Shown piece by piece: positions 26,193 through 32,360 of a DNA stretch of 32,360 nucleotides. Each line of letters begins with the position of its first letter. The first letter of the stretch is position 1. The notes beneath the pieces are model-generated. The model made no database searches. It saw only the letters and a program-made list of their open reading frames with translations, and was not told where the DNA came from. This DNA is from Desulfocapsaceae bacterium (GTDB lineage: Bacteria; Desulfobacterota; Desulfobulbia; Desulfobulbales; Desulfocapsaceae). Location: NCBI GenBank assembly GCA_030065655.1, contig JASJDT010000022.1:1-32360 (forward strand). The letters are read 5' to 3'. Position numbers and translations under genes: made by a program.

Positions 26193-28298
26193 ATGGCAAA
26201 AAATCTTTATATCACTTCCATTAACGCGGAAAGTGGCAAGTCAGCGACAGTCTTGGGGCTAATGGAACTGCTGCTTCGTGACATCCGCAAAGTTGGCTTT
26301 TTCAGACCCATCATTAATCCCAAGAACCCTAACGAGAGAGATCATGATATCGATCTCGTTCTCTCTCATTTCTATCTCGGTCTCCAATACGAGGAAACCT
26401 ATGCAGTTACCCTTGATGAGGCCAAACACTTCATCAACAGTGGACGTCAAAATGATCTCATGGGAATCATTTTGAATAAATATCAACAGCTTGGTGAAAA
26501 ATGTGAATTTGTTCTCTGTGAAGGAACGGATTTCAAAGCTGGTCATGAATCCTTCAATTTTGATATTGATGCTTCCATTGCCGCCAATATTGGCAGTCCT
26601 GCGTTCATTGTCAGCGGCGCCCAGGAAACTAGTGCCGAAGAAGTTGTCAGCCTTTCTCAGCTGGCCATCGACAGTCTTCATGAAAAAGGTGTCGATACCA
26701 TGGGGGTTATCGTCAACAAAGCCAAGCCCGGAGATAAAGAAAATATCCTCAATGCCCTGAGAAACAGTATTTCCAGACCCGAGCTACTCTTTTATGTCCT
26801 ACCTGAAGAGCCGACTCTTTCCAACCCATCAATGAATGATGTGAAAAAATGGCTCAACGCCGAGGTTCTCTACGGTAAGAGTGAGCTGGGCAAACGCATT
26901 GACGGATATGTCATAGCGGCCATGCGGATTGAAAATTTTCTCAATTATTTGAAAGATGATAGTCTGGTAGTAACTGCCAGCGATCGCTCCGATATCATTC
27001 TTGGTTCTCTGGCATCACGGCTTTCATCAGCTTATCCAAATGTTTCAGGTATTTTACTTACTGGTGGACAGACAATGCCACCAAGTATCAAAAGGCTCAT
27101 TGAGGGCTGGACCGGACTGCCCGTACCGATCCTCCTGGTTCAGGACTCAACCTACCCCACGGTGGACGCCCTCCACGATCTAAAAGGCACCATCGATCCT
27201 GACAATCCCCAAAAAATTGCCACCGCTCTCGGCTTGTTCGAAGAGCATGTAAAAACAAGAGAACTCAAACAAAAGCTTATCTCCAGGAAATCGACACGGG
27301 TCACCCCGCAGATGTTCGAGTACAAGCTTATTCGTGAAGCCAAGAAAAACAAACAACACATCGTCTTGCCCGAGGGTACCAGCGATCGCATTCTCCAGGC
27401 AGCAGATATCCTGATGAGAAGAAATGTCTGTGATATAACACTGCTTGGACGCGAGGAAGAGATCGGCACAAAGATTCTTAAAATGGGACTGGAGCTGGAT
27501 GGTGTCAATATTATCAATCCGGAACGAAGCCCCCAGTTCGAACAATACGTCCTTGATTTCTACGATATGCGCAAGGAAAAAGGCGTCACCATGGACATGG
27601 CCTGCGATTTCATGGCCGATGAAACCTATTGGGGTACCATGATGATTTATCAAGGAGCTGCCGACGGTATGGTCTCCGGTTCCGTCAATACCACCGCCCA
27701 CACTATCCGCCCAGCTTTTCAGATCATCAAAACCATTCCCGATTTTTCCATTGTCTCCTCAGTGTTCCTCATGTGTTTGAAAGACAGGGTCCTGGTGTTT
27801 GGCGATTGTGCCGTCAATCCCAATCCAACAGCGGAACAACTCGCTGAAATTGCCATAGTATCGGCAGACACAGCGAATCTTTTCGGAATCGAACCAAGAG
27901 TGGCCATGCTCTCTTACTCCACAGGATCATCAGGCAAGGGTGCCGAGGTTGAGAAGGTCATTCGCGCCACCGAGATCGCGAATAAAAAACGTCCGGATCT
28001 TCTTCTTGAAGGTCCTATACAATATGATGCTGCAATTGATCCTTCCGTTGCCAAAACGAAATTGCCTGACAGCAGAGTTGCAGGCAAAGCCACCGTTTTT
28101 ATCTTCCCGGATCTTAATACCGGCAACAACACCTACAAGGCTGTACAGCGAGCCTCTAACGATTCGCTGGCCATCGGTCCGATTTTACAGGGTTTGAAAA
28201 AACCAGTAAATGATCTCAGTCGGGGTTGCACCGTCCATGATATTGTCAATACCGTCGCCATTACTGCAATTCAGGCATACGCCTCTAAGAAGAAATAA
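26193..28298 (+). CDS. pta: Phosphate acetyltransferase (long form)
   Basis: A 701-residue enzyme converting acetyl-CoA and phosphate to acetyl-phosphate and CoA. The N-terminal 350 residues are the P-loop-like and DRTGG regulatory part (ITSINAESGKSATVLGLMELL, VVTASDRSDIILG). The C-terminal 330 residues are the catalytic PTA_PTB domain (HIVLPEGTSDRILQAADIL, MVSGSVNTTAHTIRPAFQII, VFIFPDLNTGNNTYKAVQRA). This is the length of the Pta group typical of proteobacteria and Desulfovibrio. It is followed after 12 bases by ackA in the same direction, so the two form an operon for acetate formation and ATP synthesis. Confidence 0.97.
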   Translation: MAKNLYITSINAESGKSATVLGLMELLLRDIRKVGFFRPIINPKNPNERDHDIDLVLSHFYLGLQYEETYAVTLDEAKHFINSGRQNDLMGIILNKYQQLGEKCEFVLCEGTDFKAGHESFNFDIDASIAANIGSPAFIVSGAQETSAEEVVSLSQLAIDSLHEKGVDTMGVIVNKAKPGDKENILNALRNSISRPELLFYVLPEEPTLSNPSMNDVKKWLNAEVLYGKSELGKRIDGYVIAAMRIENFLNYLKDDSLVVTASDRSDIILGSLASRLSSAYPNVSGILLTGGQTMPPSIKRLIEGWTGLPVPILLVQDSTYPTVDALHDLKGTIDPDNPQKIATALGLFEEHVKTRELKQKLISRKSTRVTPQMFEYKLIREAKKNKQHIVLPEGTSDRILQAADILMRRNVCDITLLGREEEIGTKILKMGLELDGVNIINPERSPQFEQYVLDFYDMRKEKGVTMDMACDFMADETYWGTMMIYQGAADGMVSGSVNTTAHTIRPAFQIIKTIPDFSIVSSVFLMCLKDRVLVFGDCAVNPNPTAEQLAEIAIVSADTANLFGIEPRVAMLSYSTGSSGKGAEVEKVIRATEIANKKRPDLLLEGPIQYDAAIDPSVAKTKLPDSRVAGKATVFIFPDLNTGNNTYKAVQRASNDSLAIGPILQGLKKPVNDLSRGCTVHDIVNTVAITAIQAYASKKK

Positions 28299-28310
28299 CA
28301 GGAAAATTTC

Positions 28311-29519
28311 ATGAAAATATTAGTTATCAACGCAGGCAGTTCATCCATTAAATATCAGCTTCTCGACATGGCTGATCAACAAATTATGGCTTCCGGCATC
28401 ATTGAACGAATCGGAGAACCAAACGGCAGTCTCGCCCACAAAAAATTCATCAACGGTGAAGAGCAAAAAACCGTATTTGAAAGAACAATTAAAGATCATA
28501 AGGAAGGCATGCATCTGCTTATCGAAACGATCACTTCTGCTGAAACAGGGGTCATTTCTGATAAAAACGAAATCAGCGCCATTGGCCACCGTGTCGTCCA
28601 GGGCGGTGAAGCTTTTCGTCAGGCTACCTTGATTGATGAATCGACAAAAAGGGCTATAGAGGAAAACAATGTTCTGGCTCCCCTGCACAACCCCGCCAAC
28701 CTTACCGGCATACGCACAGCTGAAGAATTATTTCCCGGCACTCCGAATGTCGCCGTTTTCGATACGGAATTTCATCAGACCATGCCGCCCAAAGCTTTCA
28801 TGTATGCCCTTCCCTACGAATTTTACACCGATCTGAAAATACGCAGGTATGGCTACCACGGAACCTCCCACAAATATGTGGCCAAAAGAATAGCCAAGGC
28901 CATTGATAAAAGGCCTGAAGAGGCCAATGTAATCACTGTCCATCTGGGCAATGGCGGTTCTATTTCTGCCGTGCAGCAAGGGAAATGTATCGATACCTCC
29001 ATGGGGATGACTCCTCTTGCCGGGGTGATGATGGGATCACGATGCGGTGACATTGATCCGGCAATTTCCGGATACGTTGCTGACCAAAAAAATCTCAGTG
29101 CTGGAGAAGTTGACGCTATTCTCAATAAAGAAAGCGGACTTAAAGGTATCTGCGGTATGAACGACATGCGTGACATTCATGAAAGTGCCGCCCAGGGTGA
29201 TGAAAGGGCGAAACTCGCTGTGGACATGTTTACCTATGTGGTTAAAAAATATATTGGCTCATATTTTGCCGCTTTAGGTACGGTGGATGCCATTGCCTTC
29301 ACCGCTGGAATCGGCGAGAATGATGATATTGTCCGTGCTGCGGTATGCACGAATATGCAGGGCCTTGGCGTGGAAATTGATCTTGCTGCCAACGAGGGCC
29401 GTATATCCTCAGAAAAAAGAATAAGTACGGAAGATAGCAAGGTGCAGGTCTGGGTCATTCCGACAAATGAAGAATTACAAATCGCCAAGGATACTGTCGC
29501 TATCCTGGAGAAGCAATAG
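28311..29519 (+). CDS. ackA: Acetate kinase
   Basis: A 402-residue cytoplasmic kinase of the ASKHA fold, making ATP and acetate from acetyl-phosphate. Full family length. The N-terminal signature is VINAGSSSIKYQLLD. The middle has RRYGYHGTSHKYVAKR and VHLGNGGSI, and the C-terminal part has FTAGIGEND. All expected motifs are present. AGGAA is just upstream of the ATG. It is the second gene of the pta-ackA operon and ends just before a hairpin. Confidence 0.98.
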   Translation: MKILVINAGSSSIKYQLLDMADQQIMASGIIERIGEPNGSLAHKKFINGEEQKTVFERTIKDHKEGMHLLIETITSAETGVISDKNEISAIGHRVVQGGEAFRQATLIDESTKRAIEENNVLAPLHNPANLTGIRTAEELFPGTPNVAVFDTEFHQTMPPKAFMYALPYEFYTDLKIRRYGYHGTSHKYVAKRIAKAIDKRPEEANVITVHLGNGGSISAVQQGKCIDTSMGMTPLAGVMMGSRCGDIDPAISGYVADQKNLSAGEVDAILNKESGLKGICGMNDMRDIHESAAQGDERAKLAVDMFTYVVKKYIGSYFAALGTVDAIAFTAGIGENDDIVRAAVCTNMQGLGVEIDLAANEGRISSEKRISTEDSKVQVWVIPTNEELQIAKDTVAILEKQ

Positions 29520-29577
29520 CTGAAAGACAAACGCCCCTCTGCATCTTTTGATTTTTATGTGAAGGGGCTTCTTTCAG
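29520..29577. terminator. Bidirectional terminator after ackA
   Basis: Two nested stem segments, GCCCCT/AGGGGC and CTGAAAG/CTTTCAG, with a T-rich loop. It starts at the ackA stop and reaches the stop codon of the convergent PilZ gene (29574-29576), so it probably ends both transcripts. Confidence 0.7.
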
Positions 29578-29969
29578 TGGTCCGAGGTGTCGGCTTTGCT
29601 TACCTCTATTTCAGTTTCTCGCAGAGTATGGATACATTCAACACAGCTATTACTTATATTGATAAATTCACAACCAACACCTAAGTTGGCAAATATATCT
29701 GAATTAAGTATCCAGATAATTTTCACCGTTTGACCCTGCAGACACAACAGGGAATCATCGCCTAGAACTTGATCAATAAAAAATTCTTTGTTTTTTTCGA
29801 TAACGTCATTCTCTGTTTTTTGAAAGGCTAGACCGATACCTCCTTCACTAACGTTGAGAATTCTCGCTTTGACCGACACCTGTTGTTCATGAACAGCTGA
29901 TAGCCTCACCTCGATTTTCCTATCGACGGAGAAAGCTACCCGATCAAACGCCCTTTTCTCATTGTTCAT
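29574..29969 (-). CDS. PilZ-domain c-di-GMP receptor
   Basis: A 131-residue single-domain protein with the canonical c-di-GMP motifs. RxxxR is RAFDR at residues 6-10 and NxSxxG is NVSEGG near 39-44, followed by a beta barrel. It likely acts as a small adaptor that changes its partner upon c-di-GMP binding, in response to cyclases such as the GGDEF protein in this window. The effector target is not evident from neighbours. GGAGGAGAG precedes the ATG. Confidence 0.92.
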   Translation of the reverse strand: MNNEKRAFDRVAFSVDRKIEVRLSAVHEQQVSVKARILNVSEGGIGLAFQKTENDVIEKNKEFFIDQVLGDDSLLCLQGQTVKIIWILNSDIFANLGVGCEFINISNSCVECIHTLRETEIEVSKADTSDH

Positions 29970-30543
29970 ACGCTCTCCTCCACTTTCTCTTAGCCATTCG
30001 TCTTTTAGTCATTGTCAGCAGACTGCCATGAATCTTTTTGGCGAGACAACTCTCTTTGCTGGTTAATGACAAAGTCTTGGGTTAAGTTTTGTCGTCCAAA
30101 TTTTGCTACAAACAGTGAACTTCATCAAACTGGATACTGCTATTAATCTTAAAAAATTTCTATTATCAGTTATTTAAGATTATATACAAACGAAAATGAA
30201 CAGAAACAAAAGAACAGATAGAACAAAGAAGTAGAATTTTTGGCTTTTCCTATGCTGAAGAAACTCAGCTTTGAATTTATAATAAACAGAAACTCCTTCC
30301 GTTAGAGATATTGAATAGACAGGGAATAAGGTATTCCAGACAATATGCTGAACCCGGATTCTTCTAAATATTTCCGGTTCAACTGTTTGCAGGTGGACAA
30401 TTTAGTGACTTACTCCTGATTTCCTGTAATAAAAACAAAAAATGAAATACGTTCAAAGACTCCAATTCGCTATGTTATCCAAATCATTTACACCCCTCAA
30501 GGGGGTACTAAAAAGATTCCCGGCCGCTTGCGGCTCTTCGGGG
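29970..30543. other. Long spacer with hairpins
   Basis: About 570 AT-rich bases without a convincing gene. It holds an imperfect hairpin at 30350-30380 (GAACCCGG with CCGGTTC), a small hairpin at 30491-30506 (ACCCC with GGGGT) and the terminator 30519-30543 for the convergent gene. The upstream region of the PilZ gene also lies here. Confidence 0.45.
30508..30543 (-). terminator. Intrinsic terminator of the 66-residue gene
   Basis: On the minus strand, CCCG-AAGA-GCCGC folds with GCGGC-CGGG around a tiny loop (30519-30543) and is followed by AATCTTTTTAG. It starts right after the gene's stop codon. Confidence 0.75.
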
Positions 30544-30744
30544 TTAGACATCTAAAGGACCAGGCGCACAAAGAGCGCCCTCTTTGTTTGCTTTATTTCC
30601 ACAATTTCCGCAAACAAATTTTGGATTTTCAGAGAGTTGAGCTACCTTATCCGTATTCTTGGCCAACTTCAACTCGCAGAGATGAACTTTATGATTTTCA
30701 GGATTCCTGCACAGGTTATCGACAATTGGTAAACGATCACTCAT
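30544..30744 (-). CDS. Small Cys-rich, zinc-ribbon-like protein
   Basis: A 66-residue protein I cannot name. Cysteines are at residues 12, 23, 45, 48 and 59. The pair C45-x2-C48 in VCGNCGNKA looks like half of a zinc ribbon or rubredoxin-like knuckle, and the second half would come from LCELKLA or LCAPGP. A metal-binding or redox role is inference. AGGGAG lies near the ATG. It runs in the same direction as the lactate-utilisation iron-sulfur gene 49 bases upstream, so the two are probably co-transcribed and share the terminator. Confidence 0.8.
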   Translation of the reverse strand: MSDRLPIVDNLCRNPENHKVHLCELKLAKNTDKVAQLSENPKFVCGNCGNKANKEGALCAPGPLDV

Positions 30745-30793
30745 ATTACTTACTCCCTCTTTGCCTGTTGAGACAAAACGATTGATTCAACCA

Positions 30794-32360
30794 CTATTTC
30801 TCAAGAGCTTCAGCCAGAAGTTCCATGGTATGAGCACACCGAATAGTGTCATCGGTTTTGCCAAGACTGCCTTTGAGCATGATCATACAACCGGGACAAT
30901 CCATGGCTACAGTCTTTACTCCGGTATTCTGGATAGTTGCCAGTTTATCCGCAGTAATCTTTTTGGAAATCTGCGGATGACTGAGGAAAGAATATGTCCC
31001 GCCAAAACCGCAACATCTATCGCTGTTTTTCATCTCTTCAAGGGTATGACCTGTCGCCTTTAGCAGCGCTCTTGGCTCCTGCCACACGTCGTTTCCTCGC
31101 TTGAGATGGCAGGAATCATGGTAAGTGATGTTTCTATCACCAATGACTCCCTTGAGCTGTTCTGAAGCATTCAGTACATTTTCTAGAAAGGCGGAAGCAT
31201 CCATGGTTTTTTCAGAAATCTTCAGTGCTATGTCCGACCATTCGGGATCATCCACCAGACGCTCAACAAAATCACGTTTCACTCCCATGGTGCAGGTTGG
31301 ACAAATGCAGAGTACATAGTCGACATTCGCCTCGGAAAAGGCTTTAACATTCTGCTTGGCAAGATATACTCCTGTTTCCGTATCACCTGAATAGAGTGCT
31401 GGAATTCCACAACAATTCTGCTCAGCAGGGAAGACCACTTTGACCCCCAAGTGGTTGAGTATTTTTACCAGGCTGACACCCACTCCCGGATAGACAAAAT
31501 CAGCGCCGCAGCCAACGAAAAATCCCACTGTATATTTAGGAGCATCCACTTTCTGCTCCATGGTTTTGAATTGGTCGCGAAATGATTTAGCGGCAATTGA
31601 TGGTAAATCACGCCACTCGGTGAAATCCTTGGCCATAAAATGCATGGGCAGATGGCGTATGACTCTGGCCGGTTCGTCCCCGCTTTTCTTATGGGTCAGT
31701 GGGCGTTGAAGTTTTGATGCGGCACGGACCATGTTATGAAACAACGTCCGGTTTTTCATCACGGACTTGAAAGCGATATTTTTGACTACCCCCATGCCGA
31801 ATTTCTGGGTTACCTGATTACGCAGATGAAGAATAATTTCCTCGAGGTCTATTTTCGAGGGACATACCACGGTACAGGATCGACAGCCGATACAGGCACG
31901 AGTTATCTCCTTGGCTTTCTCCAATCCCTCATAAAAAGAGGTGAGAATAATACCGATGGCGGAAATATAAATGGAGCCGAACACATGCCCCCCAACCGTC
32001 TGGTAGACCGGACAGACATTGGCGCAGGCACCACATTGGATACAGCGCAAGGCATCGCGGCAAGCCTTGGATTCATACAGAGCTTCACGGCCACCGTCGA
32101 TAAGCACGATATGTTGCTCTTTTGGCCTCCCATTTGATGGCACCGTACCCCGTATCCAGGTAATGTATGAAGTCAACAGTTGACCTGTGGCATTTCTGGG
32201 AAGCAGCCGAGTTATTTTTATGGCATCTTCCATGTTGCGCACCAGTTTATGAATCCCGGCAAAAACAACATGGACGTCAGGTAATGTTGCACAAAGCCTG
32301 GCATTGCCTTCGTTGGTAACCAAGCCGATGCCACCGGTATCAGCTACAAGAAAATTTGCT
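30794..32360 (-). CDS. Lactate-utilisation iron-sulfur protein (LUD, 4Fe-4S, CCG domains), partial
   Basis: The C-terminal 520 residues of a larger protein whose start lies beyond the right edge. The order is: end of a LUD domain (ADTGGIGLVTNEGNARL, about residues 5-22 in the window), a dicluster ferredoxin segment with CIQCGACANVCP and CIGCRSCTVVCP, and two CCG domains of the HdrD/LutA type (GFFVGCGADF and NCCGIPA; YHDSCHLKRG and RCCGFGGTYS). This fused arrangement is typical of L-lactate dehydrogenase iron-sulfur subunits of sulfate reducers. It would oxidise lactate to pyruvate with membrane or electron-bifurcating partners. The frame runs open to the edge. The pta-ackA operon is nearby. 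Confidence 0.93.
   Translation of the reverse strand, partial: ANFLVADTGGIGLVTNEGNARLCATLPDVHVVFAGIHKLVRNMEDAIKITRLLPRNATGQLLTSYITWIRGTVPSNGRPKEQHIVLIDGGREALYESKACRDALRCIQCGACANVCPVYQTVGGHVFGSIYISAIGIILTSFYEGLEKAKEITRACIGCRSCTVVCPSKIDLEEIILHLRNQVTQKFGMGVVKNIAFKSVMKNRTLFHNMVRAASKLQRPLTHKKSGDEPARVIRHLPMHFMAKDFTEWRDLPSIAAKSFRDQFKTMEQKVDAPKYTVGFFVGCGADFVYPGVGVSLVKILNHLGVKVVFPAEQNCCGIPALYSGDTETGVYLAKQNVKAFSEANVDYVLCICPTCTMGVKRDFVERLVDDPEWSDIALKISEKTMDASAFLENVLNASEQLKGVIGDRNITYHDSCHLKRGNDVWQEPRALLKATGHTLEEMKNSDRCCGFGGTYSFLSHPQISKKITADKLATIQNTGVKTVAMDCPGCMIMLKGSLGKTDDTIRCAHTMELLAEALEK

Noticed and set aside
27180-27701. 173-codon minus-strand open frame opposite pta
   Set aside because: Antisense shadow of a gene with full family motifs.
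30491-30506. Small ACCCC/GGGGT palindrome as part of a CRISPR or repeat array
   Set aside because: It occurs once; no array of spaced repeats was seen anywhere in the window.
31736-32137. 133-codon plus-strand open frame opposite the lactate-utilisation protein
   Set aside because: Shadow of the 4Fe-4S region; the cysteine motifs on the minus strand are decisive.

Overview
This window looks like chromosomal DNA from a strictly anaerobic, probably sulfate-reducing member of the Desulfobacterota, most likely near the Desulfobulbales. That placement is inferred from gene content, because there is no rRNA gene to test it. The pointers are a LUD/4Fe-4S/CCG lactate-oxidation protein close to pta-ackA, a rubrerythrin and a stand-alone rubredoxin, a DUF3786 iron-sulfur protein, a DsrE-like protein, a DUF4405 membrane protein, a CoA-transferase fused to a GNAT domain, and a selenocysteine-containing rhodanese. 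Base composition is moderately AT-rich and even. I see no tRNA, rRNA, insertion sequence, phage gene or CRISPR array.

Layout. 1-155 is the tail of an unidentified gene. 285-2447 is a chemoreceptor with an unusual seven-cysteine insert. It converges on a DUF4405 membrane protein (2618-3469, minus), which is divergent from a GNAT acetyltransferase (3672-4121). A strong hairpin separates the GNAT gene from a convergent rhodanese gene (4332-4652, minus) that is read through an in-frame UGA. Next come a CbbO/NorD-type VWA protein and its CbbQ/NorQ-type AAA+ ATPase (5027-8239, minus), a class IV aminotransferase (8377-9201, minus), rubrerythrin (9469-10044), the CoA-transferase/GNAT fusion (10212-12098, minus), a PAS-GGDEF diguanylate cyclase (12300-13205, minus), an SH3/coiled-coil/membrane-anchor protein (13594-14274), a flavodoxin (14343-14783), a DsrE-like protein and an unknown 137-residue protein (both minus), and Lon protease (16280-18721).

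The second half holds an AI-2E-family permease (19031-20149), an atypical PilZ-like protein (minus), a 53-residue rubredoxin (21220-21381, minus), class II fumarase (minus), a DUF3786 protein (23472-24272), an AlaC-like aminotransferase (minus), pta-ackA (26193-29519), a canonical PilZ protein (minus), a small cysteine-rich protein and the C-terminal part of the lactate-utilisation iron-sulfur protein, which runs off the right edge.

How they fit together. Lactate oxidation (right edge), alanine/pyruvate transamination, acetyl-CoA to acetate via Pta-AckA, CoA transfer and fumarase together describe incomplete oxidation of organic acids with ATP made by acetate kinase. Rubrerythrin, rubredoxin and flavodoxin form an electron-transfer and peroxide-defence set. 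One GGDEF enzyme and two PilZ-type proteins point to c-di-GMP signalling, but they are scattered rather than in one operon. The most notable observation is the selenoprotein rhodanese: an ordinary gene call would end it at the UGA and lose its last 41 residues.
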